Below, one piece after another: positions 10,240-22,194 of a stretch of 64,000 nt of DNA. The first letter of the stretch is position 1. Each line of letters begins with the position of its first letter. Made by a program: the position numbers and the translations under genes. Under the pieces are notes generated by a model. That model saw nothing but the letters and a program-made list of their open reading frames with translations, had not been told where the DNA came from and made no database searches. Source of the DNA: Oreohelix idahoensis (lineage: Eukaryota; Mollusca; Gastropoda; Stylommatophora; Oreohelicidae); assembly GCA_024509875.1 (NCBI GenBank), contig JAMPIV010008057.1, positions 247,886 through 311,885 of the forward strand, in the 5' to 3' direction.

Positions 10240-10560
10240 ATATGTACAAAAAAGGATATCCAAGAGTCACAAACACTGCTAGACAATGAAAAAGCTGCAA
10301 GGCTTGATGGAACCTCCAGAAGCAATGAAAGTTAATATTCAGTCCACTATAGAGATGTTGTACCATCTCTTGAAGAAAATCTGTGAACAAAAGAGTTACC
10401 TAAGAGCTTTGAAACGAAGAGCACTTTATTAAACTACATACGACAGGCTAATTTGACTATATGCAGCAGCCGGTATAACACTTCTATAAGACACCGAACA
10501 CTTTCTAACCAGTGATGCATAGACCGTATAAAAGAAGCAAAAGAAGATCTAAAGGTATTT
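10240..10560 (+). pseudogene. Decayed LINE RT fragment
   Basis: Conceptual frames read KAARLDG...EAMKVNIQSTIEMLYHLL, followed by degenerate RT finger sequence, matching the region before motif 1 of RTE/CR1-type LINEs (compare FKAAGVDEISGEMIK in the 36-kb LINE). Several stops and indels are present. It is too decayed for coding. Confidence 0.6.
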
Positions 10561-10565
10561 TATAT

Positions 10566-10627
10566 TTGGAGATGCGTCCTAATATAACCGACTAGGTTGA
10601 ACGGGACACGCCTCGCCAAAACGAGGC

Positions 10628-10640
<13 letters not shown>
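10566..10640 (+). repeat. Dispersed repeat, partner of 11513-11600
   Basis: The pattern atgcgtc-taatata ... ggttgaac-g-acg-g recurs at 11513-11600 in the same orientation. The present copy ends at a T run of about 29 bases (10632-10660). Family not identified. Confidence 0.4.
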
Positions 10641-10664
<24 letters not shown>

Positions 10665-10766
10665 CATAAATGGAACAAGTGATATTTTGAACATGAGAAT
10701 CTTGTACTGATCAACGTTGGCGCCTGTGTGCTCATAGTCGCAATACATTATGGGACTATAATACTG

Positions 10767-10800
10767 TTTTTTTTTTTTTTTTGGGGGGGGGGGGCGGGGG
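10767..10800 (+). repeat. T16-G12 homopolymer junction
   Basis: Sixteen Ts are followed by twelve Gs, a C and five Gs. The G-rich strand could form a quadruplex. The exact length is likely unreliable in any assembly. Confidence 0.85.
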
Positions 10801-13104
10801 TTTCTGGAGAAGTTTGAAAATTAGAATAACCTTTTCACTTTGTCCACCATATAACATTTCCCGTTTAGCGTGAAAGATAAGCGCACTTGATCAGTCATAA
10901 AATTGCCGTGGTAAAAGAAAGTTAGACTGTCGAAGGAGAAAGCCGGACAAACGGAATCAAGAGTCTTGACATAAATCGTTCCAGTCCAAGTATTTACAGC
11001 CAATATTTAGACGCCAGTTCCTGTCAAGGCGTTGAAATAGAAGTGCGAGTAAACAAGTCCGATTATCGACCACTTAGAGAAATGACTGTTCAAACGATTA
11101 CCTCGCTTGTATGTTTTCGTTTACTCACGGTACAAGGATTCTGCTTCTCGGCGCGATCCTTAAAAGAAATGTTTGCTTCTTTAGGTGTTCTCAGTTTGTA
11201 TTTTATCGTTAGTAGAGCGATCTTACATTGCCAAATCTCTAATGCTCTTCATCTTGTTTGCACAAAGAAAATGGTGATAATTGGAGATGTGGTGGGTGGA
11301 TAAGCTATAAAGTCGTTTATTTACACTTTAGTAAGTCTAATCTGTGATGGTTCACGTAAATGCTAAGATGAAGATGTGAATTCTGTTTAAAAATAAAATA
11401 AACATTTCTATCACTTAGTCGAATGAAGAAAGTCATCAGTGACGACCATGTAATATGTATGGCTGAGTGATGTATATTATAGTGATGATAGGACTGAAAG
11501 GTCAATTACGTTTTGATATGCGTCATAATATAAGAGACGGATCTTATACTGGGGTTGAACAGAACGTGTTTTCCAAAATAATGAACGAAATTCATGTTTG
11601 AAAAGAAAATATAACGTCTTCGCCGAAATAATTTCAGGCTAGCATTCCATTTTCAATTGTTACAGGAACGACAAACTGGAAAAGCACAAGTACGCTTCAG
11701 TGTAGGCTTTCAGGTGACCTGCTGCATTGGTGGCACCATTCTTCACAAGGAGCGAAAAGATAAATGAGAGAGATGATGCGTCTTTCTCAAGACTTGCATC
11801 TAACACTCCGGTCTTTCTGTTCAGACCTTAAAGTTTACAAACACCGCTCAAGAGTTCAGGACAAGTTTATTTTCCCTTCGTTTGGCAGTCCTCTTCTTGT
11901 TCAGATACTATTACAGCTGGTGTAGATGTTAATGTCTTTCCACAGCATTCTGACCCAAGTTCTATTTGTCGGTTCTGTGCCATTTTGTCAAACTACCGAG
12001 TTATTTCCCCTTTCTGTCGTCCTCTGAAATTTGTCTACGGTTTATATTTGGTAATTTTACCAAAACAGGTCTAAAAGCAAAAAGAAATATACATTTTTAT
12101 AAAGAAGTATCAAAAGCAGATCACGTGCTTAAATCTTGAAATATCGATGTGCTCTGTCCAATTAAACGATTTGATAAAGTTTTTGAGTTTGTCATCAACA
12201 TTTAGTCTGGCTACAGGGAAAGGGTACAATGAAGCATCGTTCAGTGCAAGGGACATAACCAGTAGAATGTTTGTTAAAAGTGAAAAAGCACCACAATGAA
12301 TAGTTTAACACAGGTGTACAGAGTCTACAGAACTCATAGTTTTTAGAGCTTCGTGGCTCATTAGTCAGTATATTTGTGTCAGTCATCTGAATTGCAAATT
12401 GATATTGCTTTCTTCTAAGTTTGGCTGACAATCCCGTCTAAGTAATATGGCTGGGCGACTAATAAGGATTTTTCTTTGACTAATAAAGGTTTTTTTTTCC
12501 TCTGGGTTCAACATCTAACGAAGACTAGAAAAAATATGTTTTTATGATCCTACTTTGACGAATAACACCACTGCACCGATTAATCACAGTTTTATTTTAT
12601 CTTATCACTAGATGCAACTGCCTTGCGACATCTGATGGTGCGATTTTCTTTACATTTCCAAAATGGCTGCTTGTCGTACTAGCTACCTCGTGGCACACTC
12701 TAACGTTAATGGATAGGTTACTGTCCTGCTTATCTGGATTTCAACTATACTGAAATATTTGGCATTGAAACTCATCTCCGATTGATAATTGAACTGCTGA
12801 TTCCACTGGATAGGATGATTGTTCTAAGTTCGGTTTTCACCTTTAATTTTCATCTGTATACAACAGAAATCCCGCATTGTGGCGCACTTTGTTCGGTTAC
12901 CGGAACAAGCAGGAAAAGACATTTGCTATCTTCCTGTTCTGCTCGCTAATTTTCCTGTTCATATAGCTGAGATATTTTTCCCATCCTGCCTGTTTGCGAA
13001 CTTTAACCTTACCACCGATAAATTAAAGGATGTTACACACTACTTCAGATGTTGAATTCATTTCTCTCAGTTATATCCCTTATACTGTTTGGACATTCCT
13101 ATCA
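10801..13104. other. Long stretch without recognised genes
   Basis: No exon, transposon ORF or clear repeat is supported apart from the repeat copy at 11513-11600. Open frames here (for example 11043-11303 and 12195-12431) show no motif and no plausible splice context. It may be intron or upstream sequence of the TRPC gene. Confidence 0.5.
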
Positions 13105-13149
13105 CAATGATGATGATGATGATAATAATAATAATAATAATAATAATGA
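13105..13149 (+). repeat. (ATG)n(ATA)n microsatellite
   Basis: Runs of atg followed by ata triplets. Confidence 0.95.
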
Positions 13150-13860
13150 AGTGCACAAAGAATAAAGTGTCACTGTAACATACCATCGTCATTTTGCAAT
13201 AAACAGACTTCCAAGAGAATTATAAATAAAGAAATACTGAAAACTAAACCATGGTATGGTACTAACAAACGCAACATACACCGCACAAGAACGAAAACTG
13301 ATTCTACCTACGCCGCCTACCGACACAAGGGCATAGAAATTGAAAACTTGATACGAACTCCATTAAAACTGGAAAAAAGCCACGACTGTAACTTCATTTT
13401 GATGGATTATATCACGAATATGAAATCGTGTTTGCAAAGCATGTTGTTAGGCGATTGGGGAGGGAAGAAACTGGTGTTCGTCCAAATTTCTCGCTGAAAT
13501 CATTCATGAAAACATTCACACACTGCATGAAAAGATTTTACATCTTTGACGTTCTTCTCATATCTTTGCTTCTTCGGATGTCGAGACACGATAACCCAGA
13601 CGGGGTCATTGCTCATAGCTCCGGCAGGTTAGAGGGCGGTCAAGTTACTTAACAGCAAGTGTTTCCCGAGAAGAATGTTAGGGAGCTTTAAATACAACAA
13701 ATCATTAAATGAATGATGATGTGGGTGCATTTCTTGAGGTGACATGTATACACAGTTTCTCGTTTTAATGTCTTGTCCTCCTTCTAGAAAATTGATCTGT
13801 CAACTCCTCAAGCCTACATATTCTTTTTTCTTTAAACAAATTCTCATCAGAATCTGACAG

Positions 13861-14256
<396 letters not shown>

Positions 14257-14740
14257 AATAAAGTAAAGGTTTCGTTCATTCGTTATGTCAGTCTCGTTGT
14301 CTACCTGCCTGCTTCTCTGTATGTCCGTCTGCTTAGCTATTATTTGTCTATTTGTCTGTACTTCCGTTCGCCCGCCCGTCCGACCGTCTACTTACGTATC
14401 TCCTCCAGTCTGACTGTCTGCCTTCCTATTTATTTACCATCTATCCAATTATATATTTATCTGTGTATCTGTATGTTTGTCTGTCAATCTAAATATCAAC
14501 CTCTTAAAATCCTGAAATGACAGAAATCATTCCTGGAATTGAGAGAAAGAAGAGCCAAACTGCAACAGAGAGAAAATACACAGAGAAACATTACTCACGC
14601 AACACCTGGACCCATGCCATGATCACCAACAAATGCAACAGAAAATGGGGGTGGAGATATCTTTCTGAGCTTAAGCACTGGTGCACAAATAAAGCTGTCA
14701 GTGGCAACGTGACAATTTCCCTCTAACTTCAGAGCAGAAG

Positions 14741-15050
14741 CAGAGGTCTTGAAAGCTGCATCATAGGACGGCATAGATTATAATGACAGAGGAAAGCACA
14801 GAGAGACAAGTTGCTTTCTTCATCGATGCACTGTCAGTAATTGCAACGCTGAAAAGCCAGAATAATACAGAGCTAGATGGCTTAAGAGTAGTGCTCCACA
14901 AATTATGTCAACTATTCAAAAGAGTTGTGATCTAATGGATACCGTCTCAATGTATTATCCCCGGCAATGAAGAAGCTGACAGATTGGCAAAGGAAGGTTG
15001 AAAGCTACCTCAACCTGACACAAGCATAACTTTCGAAGAGGCAAAGTTTT
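14741..15050 (+). pseudogene. Decayed LINE RNase H domain fragment
   Basis: In mixed frames I read FIDALSVIATL, NTELDGLRVVLHKLCQLFK and PGNEEADRLAKEG, the typical RNase H tail found in jockey/I-type LINE polyproteins (the GNEEADRLAK box is diagnostic). Stops interrupt it near 14930 and 15000. It is a remnant, not a gene. Confidence 0.65.
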
Positions 15051-15827
15051 GTTTGTTTTATATTGGTTGTTTGTTTTTAGTGTTCGTCTGAATTGTTTCT
15101 TTTAGAGACTGTGTTCCCTGCTACTATTTTTTCTATTTCTATTTATAATTTATTTTAGGGATCCTACGCTTGTTTCTTTCCTAATCAATATTGTTGGTAT
15201 TAACTTATTATTATTGTTGTGATTTTATTTGGTTCTCGGGGTTGGTCTTCGAAGATATCTCAACTATTGTGCACGGGGTGTGGTCCCACCAGGATAACAG
15301 GATTTCATGGCACCTCGAATCCTGTGTATCCGAGATGAGGACATCCAGATCCTGGAACTTAGCGGCACCTTGCGTCTAGAGTGTGACCAGGGTGACAACA
15401 AGGTGTGATGAATCCACACCCTCGTGTCAGTCCTCGAGCTGCGCACGTGTTCTTGCAATGTTAAACCCTTCCGGCACTGAAACCACACTGTTTCTTATTC
15501 CTGCTTCTTTGTCTTCCGTTATTCGGTCCATCTCTAAAAATTACGTCTTGCGTAACGGAGATCGTCTTATTCTCGTTACTCAAGATATGCCCGCCGTTAT
15601 GCGAAGGTCTGCTATTGTGCATTCATGTCTTCGCCTCTTTTTACACCGATTTGCGTAAATAATTAACGGAAATTGATAAATGGCAGACACTTGTTTATCG
15701 ATTTGCACGCTTGCTATCATCAAGTTTCCTCCGTGTGTTGCATGTCTTTATTTAATGTGATTGCTATATGTTAGCTTCTTGATTCACTGATTTTTATGTG
15801 TGATGATTGCTGAACTAATCCCCACAG
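15051..15827. other. Probable intron, no recognised gene
   Basis: Sequence before the first TRPC exon. A CG-richer patch at 15290-15470 contains a 33-codon open frame from 15308, but it shows no family motif or splice support. Confidence 0.45.
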
Positions 15828-15995
15828 AGCGAGTACTTGAACATGGTAGAGCAGTGTATGAACTTTGCGTGTGAGCTGATGGATCTGTGTCGAGGTACTC
15901 AGGAGGTGGAAGCTGTTCTTAGTGAGAGTGATGAGGGCACAGATAGAGACCCCCTGGCCAGGTTAAAGATGGCCATCCGGTATATGGAAAAAAAG
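15828..15995 (+). CDS. TRPC-type channel exon A (post-ankyrin linker)
   Basis: The acceptor ...ccccacag precedes 15828 and the donor gtaaaa follows 15995. The exon is 168 bp, 56 codons, phase 0 at both ends. It reads EQCMNFACELMDLCRGTQEV, then EAVLSESDEG, LARLKMAIRYMEKK. This is the conserved helical segment after the ankyrin repeats in TRPC proteins (the TRP_2 region: cysteine and DLCR..EEVE motif, then L.RLK.AI.Y..KKFVAHP). The next exon begins FVAHPNCQQ, exactly the expected continuation. The domain packs in the cytoplasmic tetramer of a plasma-membrane cation channel. Upstream exons, including the ankyrin repeats and start codon, were not found in this window. Confidence 0.88.
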
Positions 15996-16068
15996 GTAAA
16001 ACGTTGATAGCCACAGACGCCTGGATACCTGTTTTACTAGTGTAATTTGCAAATTTGTTATCAATTAC

Positions 16069-16152
16069 TGATATATATATATATATATATATAGTAATAA
16101 TAATAATAGCCCCTTCAGTCATAACTGACTTTGGGAAATATATATATATATA
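16069..16152 (+). repeat. (TA)n with embedded 40-bp LINE tail copy
   Basis: (TA)n at 16071-16092 and 16137-16152 flank 16095-16136, which matches the 3' terminal bases of the 5.2-kb LINE (ATT-rich tail, then agccccttcagtcataactg), here as its reverse complement relative to LINE sense. Confidence 0.8.
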
Positions 16153-16516
16153 CTACTCGTCAAAAGTCAAGGGCCACCCTATTATTTTCAATACACTTTT
16201 ATATAAGCGCATAGAATGATTAAATGAAGTAAGTTTTTAGTAAAAATGGGTGCAATATCTTCCTCTGACAGTCCTCTATGCACGTTAAGCATAAAAACAA
16301 TTCACCGACAACCATGGTGATCACGTGCAATTTGGTTTGCTGACCATAAATTCACATTTTTAATCTTTTCTTTTCAAACTTCCGTACAACCAAACAGGTG
16401 AAGTAATCGTGCTGATTGACATTCCAAGTGCAATGGCGACTTTTTGTGAACAGAGTTCACTCTTAATTTGTTTTACAATCAGCAGACTTAGGGTAGTTTC
16501 ATCACTTGCAAAAACC

Positions 16517-17077
16517 ATGCCACCGAGAAGAAGTCTTGACACCTTACAAAGAATGAGGGCTATAGCGTGGGTTGAAAGTGGTTTATCTGTCCGTGAGGTT
16601 GCTAGACGGCTCTTGCAGTGTCACACTCTACTATCCAAAGAATTTTGGAGAGATTTCAGGCCACAGGAAGTGTGGAGGATCGCCACCGGCCAGGTCGCCC
16701 TAGATGCACCAATAGACATGATGACCGGTACCTCTTGTTGTCAGCCCTGCGCCATCGAACAGTGACTTGTTTCACTCTAAGATGTCAGCTGAGACAAACT
16801 GTAAACGTTAATGTCAGTCAAAGCACCATTCGCAGACGTTTACATGAATTTCGACTGGCTGCTCGACGTCCTGCAGTCAGAATCCCTCTTACTCCTGCTC
16901 ATCGCAGAGCCCGTGTTGCTTGGTGTCGCGAGCACATCCGATGGACAAGGCAACAATGGAGTCACGTTCTCTTCACTGATGAATCTCGCTTCACTGTGTC
17001 ATTCAATGATGGCAGGATTCGAGTTTGGAGATGATCAGGAGAGCGATTTACTGATGACACAATTCGAGAGGTGGATC
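16517..17077 (+). pseudogene. Tc1-like transposase, 5' part
   Basis: ATG at 16517. The paired-like HTH reads RSLDTLQRMRAIAWVESGLS then VREVARRL; the frame shifts near 16610 and continues SHSTIQRILERFQATGSVED. A second HTH with GRPRC follows (ALRHRTVTCFTLRCQL ... VSQSTIRRRLHEF), then the first catalytic Asp in VLFTDESRF. A TGA at 17032 replaces a codon after RIRVWR. The frame then runs on (SGERFTDDTIREVD) into the GATC duplication, where the LTR-like insertion begins. Three independent lesions (frameshift, stop, insertion) disable it. Confidence 0.9.
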
Positions 17078-17402
17078 TGTGATGGGCCGGGAAGACACCC
17101 CTGAGGCCCCACCCCCACTTCAGTTCAAGGCATGTTTGTCGCCCATATATTTTCGGTCGGCCCACGTGACTGTCAGATCACGTGACGGCGCGAGCCTGGG
17201 TTGTGAAAAATCTGAAGTAGAAGATTGATGAAAATGCCATAATAATGCATTTAAATTAAGTTGTGGTGTAGAATTGTGTTATATTAAATAGCTGTAGGTT
17301 TTATTTGTGTTTTCGCTATTCCTAAGCGATAATCGCGTGTGATATTTAAGTAGCCAAGATTAATCCGCACAGCGCAGTAAGTGAGTGATGCGCCGTAGGG
17401 CC

Positions 17403-17410
17403 TATAAAAG
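17403..17410 (+). promoter_or_regulatory. TATA-like box in LTR-like insert
   Basis: TATAAAAG about 325 bp into the insert, followed by a GC-richer stretch; fits a U3 promoter. Confidence 0.45.
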
Positions 17411-18469
17411 AGATAACGGCCGGAAAGCGGCCCTACTTTGCCACAGCCGCCAGAGAGAACAGACGACAGAGCCAAGATGTAAATGCCTTGAGCACGTGAG
17501 TTAATTTAAATTAGCGTTAGTTTTATATAATTCTGAAATTATTTCAGCACGAGTCTGTTTTAATGTTTAGTGAGATAGATAGATGTGTTTCCAAAGGAAA
17601 TGTCTTTTTAGGACATTATAATTTAGTCTTGAAATGATAGATGAGTGAAAATAATGTTTGATAGGTTTTATTAGGCACGCAAAGCCTAAATCCAGATGTG
17701 AGAGTTTAGTATCAAGTATTTCATCCATCAGACCGGGTAAATTTAGTAGGAGAGTGTTTTATACATGAAACTGGACAGAAATGTTATCAGAAAGGCAGAT
17801 ATAGTATGAAGCTATTTCACGGGAATGTAGATAAGATTAACAATAGCAAGATTGTAGCCACGTGGCGAGGACTGTATAAAAAGCGGCGAATAACACGCCC
17901 CGCGTGGTAAACCTATAATGTTACGCCATGTGACACGTTGTGTATTTAGTTCCAGTTTGGGTTAAGTCGAGAATAATTATATTTTATTTTTCTATTCATT
18001 CTAATGTAAGAGTAATTGAGTGTATTTCACGATTATTTATAATTCTACTGTATATTTAATGGGTTACTGTGAGGTGAGAATATGTATTTAGATTTCTGGA
18101 GAGCGCGAGGCCACTCCTTTGTTGAGACATGTGTTTCTCTGGTTGCTCCCGGCGGAACATGGAAACACCAATGTGGCTGGTGTCTATCACAAGCCGACAA
18201 GAAGCATTTTTATGCTATGGCAGTGATTTGTTTCGGTAACGATGTGTTTCGTGTGATGAGATTCTCAGTCGCACCAGTCGTCACATACGACATGCTTCAG
18301 AATGCAGTAACGAATATTGAGATCACATACGACATAGCTTATTTCACTGAATTTGTTGTACATACAGTGAATAACGAATATTGAGATAGATCAGTTACGA
18401 GGTAGTAGCTTAGTGTGGTTTCTCATTACTGAGAGTATTTGTTGTTGATAGCTGAGTGTGTGCTCTTGC

Positions 18470-18720
18470 AGCATGAGTGGTTGAGTTGGCTCTTGCAGTA
18501 GTGGTTTTGGTAGCAACCTGTGTTACATGGTGAGATTGCCAGCTCCACGCACAACACCTTACTAGTCTCATTTGGACGACATGCATGAGTGTGTGTGTGT
18601 GTGTGTGCTCTTGCAGTAGTGGTTTCTGTAGCAACCTGTGTTACATGGTGAGATTGCCAGCCCCACGCACAACACCTTACTAGTCGCATTGGATGACACA
18701 CATGAGTGTGTGTGTGTGTG
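18470..18720 (-). repeat. Two tandem copies of a dispersed repeat inside the LTR-like insert
   Basis: ctcttgcagtagtggtttt... and a second copy about 135 bp later share the stretch gcaacctgtgttacatggtg and are separated by (TG)n. Their reverse complement resembles the family at 20255, 20930, 35330 and 56508. Confidence 0.55.
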
Positions 18721-18943
18721 TGATAGTTGAGTGTGTCAGGTGGCGGCGTAGGACAGTTTGACAGGTGAGAGCGTGGTGTTTCTCATTCAGTATTATATTA
18801 TGATTTTAACTATTCTGTGCTTTGTTTGCTTCTTCAGATTAGCATCGGGCACTGTTGGGTGTTTTGTTTTGTTTGTTTGGTTTGGTGTTATGTTCGCTAG
18901 TTTATTTGTTTAATGTTTGCTTTGTCACTGAATGGGCTGTAAA

Positions 18944-18949
18944 AATAAA
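18944..18949 (+). terminator. AATAAA polyadenylation signal in LTR-like insert
   Basis: AATAAA about 125 bp before the insert's CA end, followed by a GT-rich stretch (ttttattgttgttcggg), the normal layout for an LTR R/U5 border. Confidence 0.45.
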
Positions 18950-19078
18950 TATAGCCCCTGCCTCTAGAATCAAGAGTTTTATTGTTGTTCGGGTCGGTGC
19001 GAGTGTAGCAAGAGAGTGATCACACATCACAATATAATCATCATCATCATCATCATCTCGCCCACCCTCTCACAGATC

Positions 19079-19548
19079 GTTATGGTAGGGGTTCTGTCAT
19101 GGTCTGGGGAGGCTTCTACAGACACGGCAGGACCCCACTCTACATCATCCAAGGCAACTTGACCGGCCCAAGATACCAGAATGAAATCTTGAGACCAATT
19201 GTTCAGCCTGCTCTGGAGGCCATAGGTGGTAATGCCATCCTCCAAGATGATAACGCTCGACCCCATCGAGCTCGTGTGGTGAATGAGTTTATTCAGCAAC
19301 ATGGGATCATCAGGATGGCGTGGCCAGCTGATTCACCTGACCTTTCTCCGATTGAGCACCTCTGGGATGTCCTTGGTCGAAGATTGTCAACAAATCACCC
19401 CCTGCCAATGGATGTTGCACAGCTGACTGCATTTCTGCTTCAGGAATGGCAAGCTGTTCCTCAGGATACTCTTCGGACCCTTGTGGACTCGATGCGTTTA
19501 CGCTGTCTTGAATGCCTTGCTGCAAACGGTGGTCATACCCGATTGTGA
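19079..19548 (+). pseudogene. Tc1-like transposase, 3' part
   Basis: Continues from the first part directly after the GATC duplication: RYGRGSVMVWGGFYRHGR, ILQDDNARPHRARVV (second Asp), then WPADSPDLSPIEHLWDVLGR holding the Glu of the DD34E triad, ending at TGA 19546-19548. The catalytic residues are all intact in this half. Confidence 0.9.
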
Positions 19549-19781
19549 AATGTCTATTTGTCCAATATCTATTGTGTGACTTTTGAAAAGGTGGGTGACA
19601 CACTTCACAGCTTCATTGCTTTTGAATGTGTGTTTCCATTTCTTTACGTGACATGTCAATTTGGTATTCAATAAATGCCGTTTTGACTGATACCAATTAC
19701 GTTTATATCAGATTTGTTTTATGGTTTCAACCAAGGTTTTTCTAAGTGGCCCTTGACTTTTGACGAGTAGTATATTTTAAT

Positions 19782-20140
19782 CGGTGTTTCTTAACCTTTC
19801 AGAGGTCCTGTACCCCTTTACAGCATTTTAAGAAGCCTCGCATCCCGTTGCATTATCTTAAGAAGCTTCGCTCGTCAATATCTTCTAGCTCACAAAATAT
19901 GCCAAAAGTGAGAAAAAGAGATAAAAGCAGATTTTGGGAATACGTTAGTTACAAAATGTGACTAAAATTCGGTATTGAATTCAGATTGTCAATGTTTTAT
20001 TTCATAGAAATACACTGGAGTTCTGTGTACAATATAATGTTAATGATTATTCGCCTTCTAAAATAACTGGCATGTCTGGCATCCCTGAAGGTAGGTCTCG
20101 CACCATCAGGGGGTGCATGCACCCCTGGTTAAGAAGCACT
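19782..20140. mobile_element. hAT-like MITE candidate
   Basis: Ends GGTGTTTCTTAACC (19783 on) and GGTTAAGAAGCAC (to 20139) are imperfect inverted repeats of the hAT type (family ends resemble CAGTGTTTCTTAACC). Near each end lie gtaccccttt and tgcacccctgg. It is noncoding, and a target duplication could not be fixed. It lies about 12 bp from the Tc1 right end. Confidence 0.6.
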
Positions 20141-20254
20141 AATATACCGTATATACATATAAGGTTAAAAACGGCCATCTAGTGTGGGGGAAAATGGGGT
20201 AACAAGATCTCAGATACCTTGTTCAAAATGGTGCCAGTCAATTTCCTGTCAACT

Positions 20255-20480
20255 GCCCGTGCAGTTCCCGGGGTCTGTGAGGAGACAACGAAAGAATACA
20301 ACTGTTGCTCCCGCAGGCAATTCGTAAGAGGCGATTAATATAATACTGGGGCGTGCTGGCAACCTCAGCACGGAAAACATAACGCTACAGGAATACCTGC
20401 TACAATAGAACATGAATGCTATGATGGAGGCTTCTTCCTGCTGCGGTACTGGTTTCATGCTCCTAAAGGAGCGAAAATGG
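20255..20480 (+). repeat. Dispersed repeat family, copy a
   Basis: Starts ccgtgcagttcccgggg and carries the family core ttcgtaagaggcgattaata and gctggcaacctcag. Compare 56508-56720 (same strand) and 20930-21160 and 35330-35520 (opposite strand). SINE-like length, noncoding. Confidence 0.55.
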
Positions 20481-20637
20481 TCATGATGATTATTCTTTGT
20501 CAATGATTAATCTGTATACTTTTTTATTTATTAGCAATGATGGTCGTCTTGATGGCAACTATACGTATATATATATATATTACGCCTATGACAAGGATTC
20601 ATTAATATTTTGACACTGATCAGGACTGACTTTACTC

Positions 20638-20702
20638 CATTCAGTATTGTCACCATTCAGTATTGTCACCATTCAGTATTGTCACCATTCAGTATTGTCA
20701 CT
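20638..20702 (+). repeat. 16-bp tandem repeat, four copies
   Basis: Unit ccattcagtattgtca, perfect copies. Confidence 0.95.
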
Positions 20703-20929
20703 GACTTATACCATTTACTGTGACACTGCTAAAGAGATTAATTCTAAAGACTATCAAACAAAGACTATCTGTTTCTGATATGATGTAGTTTGTATACCAA
20801 TAAGCTTTAATATATCAACAATGTGTTATTGCATACTGTGCTACAATAAGGTTTTGTTAGGAAATTTTGTTCAGTGAATAATATGTTTAATTCATGCATC
20901 ATTCATTTCCTTTTATGTTCCTTGTGGAG

Positions 20930-21160
20930 CTTGGGGTCACCATTGTAGGTGATCCACGTGTTGGAAGCTTGTAAAGAAGCATTTATGTGCTCTAGCAGTG
21001 GTGGGTTGTATAGCGATTTAGTTTATATCATGAGGTAGTTAGTCCCATGTACCGCCTCATATTAACTGACTCTTAAAAACGTGTTTAACGGTAACAGTTA
21101 TCAGATTGGTTTTTGTCGCCTCAGAAGCCCCCACGAACTACACGGGAATAATATGTTTGG
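20930..21160 (-). repeat. Dispersed repeat family, copy b
   Basis: Its reverse complement matches the other copies: ccgtgtagttc...ggggg, ttctgaggcgacaa, gagtcagttaatatgagg and ccaccactgctagagcac. More decayed than copy c. Confidence 0.45.
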
Positions 21161-22027
21161 ACGCACGAATTTTGGTCTCCAACATTATCAGTTATCTCAG
21201 TTTTACACACAAGTGGTAACACAAGACTTGCGGAGCACGATGTAACCTCGTGGAAATGATGTCAAGAGCCAAACAAGTGCCAGGGAAACAAGAGGCGAGA
21301 AATGGCTGGATCTGGACACACATTGAGGAAACCTGTTGATAGCATTACAAGACATTCCTTGTTCTGGAATCCCAATGATACAATAATCAGGAAGCGACAG
21401 AAAAATATGTGGGGAAGGGGACGGGAGACAGACATAACAAGCATAAAAAAAAGATAGACAGACATAGTTCGGCTGTCACAGATAAAGACGAGGTAGAAAG
21501 TTATTGTTCGGATGTCAGAGGAAAGAACGGCTTGTCATGAATGTGTATAAGGCCTATGCTACTCAGGGCGTCGAAGATAAATTAATGTATACTCATTTAT
21601 TCGTCATAGTATGCGTTTTAAAACTATATCTTTTAGTCAGTGTTGGAGAAATCCTTCATTATTTTGATTGTAGTCTAGTATTACTTATTTGAAAAATACA
21701 GAATCAGTTTTACAGAAACTAGATCACATACTAAAATCAGGCAGAAGTTATATGTTTATTTGGCATGTTCAAACCTTTCTTTGTGAAATATTCTTAAAAT
21801 CTAGAGAAAGACTTTTTTTTTTAAAAAGTCAGCCTCTATTTGGTAAAGTTGATTGAAGTTTTATAGCTCACCTGACACAGTGCTGAACTGGTAAACATGT
21901 CTTGAGCATTAGTGAAAGATATACAATAGAAACTCAGCAATGGTCTATCCGTTTGTAAAGTTTTTATTTTTCAACATTTCTGTCTTAAATTAAGCGAATG
22001 GCAAAGCAAAATGGCATAGGTAGTCCA
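21161..22027. other. Intron, no recognised feature
   Basis: No coding or repeat signal recognised. Small open frames (21262-21465, 21504-21692) have no motif. Confidence 0.5.
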
Positions 22028-22194
22028 ATAGCAGAGACTGTCATATGGGAGTGAACTGTTAGAGAATTCATTGCGTTCAGCTTAATTAGGTGGGGTGACC
22101 AGTATCCTTCCTCGCTGCCTTTGCCTTCCCTAACCCAAGAGCAGAGTCAGGATCCTGTTTACAGCTGGGTGGATTGAAGTGTTACTTTACCAGG
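22028..22194 (-). repeat. SINE body, left part of a split copy
   Basis: The reverse complement matches the body of the plus-strand SINE at 6641-6915 (for example ctgactctgctct and actggtcaccccacct). It stops at the LTR element border; its promoter half lies 9 kb away at 31214-31262. Confidence 0.75.

Larger units (their letters stand above)
17078..19074 (+). mobile_element. Solo-LTR-like insertion (1,997 bp)
   Basis: The insert starts TG and ends CA and is flanked by 4-bp GATC direct repeats (17074-17077 and 19075-19078). It carries a TATA-like TATAAAAG (17403-17410) and an AATAAA signal (18944-18949) close to its 3' end, and no coding capacity. This fits a single LTR left after recombination between the two LTRs of a retrotransposon. 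Removing it and one GATC joins the two transposase halves in frame. No second LTR copy is present in the window, so the parent family is unknown. Confidence 0.68.
16153..19770 (+). mobile_element. Tc1-like transposon, interrupted
   Basis: Terminal inverted repeats CTACTCGTCAAAAGTCAAGG (left, 16153 on) and its complement ending at 19770 are flanked by TA at 16151-16152 and 19771-19772. Without the 2.0-kb insertion at 17078-19074 the element would be about 1.6 kb, the normal Tc1 size. It inserted in or next to the (TA)n array. It encodes a DD34E-type transposase in two pieces. Confidence 0.92.

Noticed and set aside
15308..15409. Small gene or upstream TRPC exon (33 codons)
   Set aside because: ATG to TGA is open, but there is no family motif, no ankyrin-like sequence and no splice phase matching exon A.
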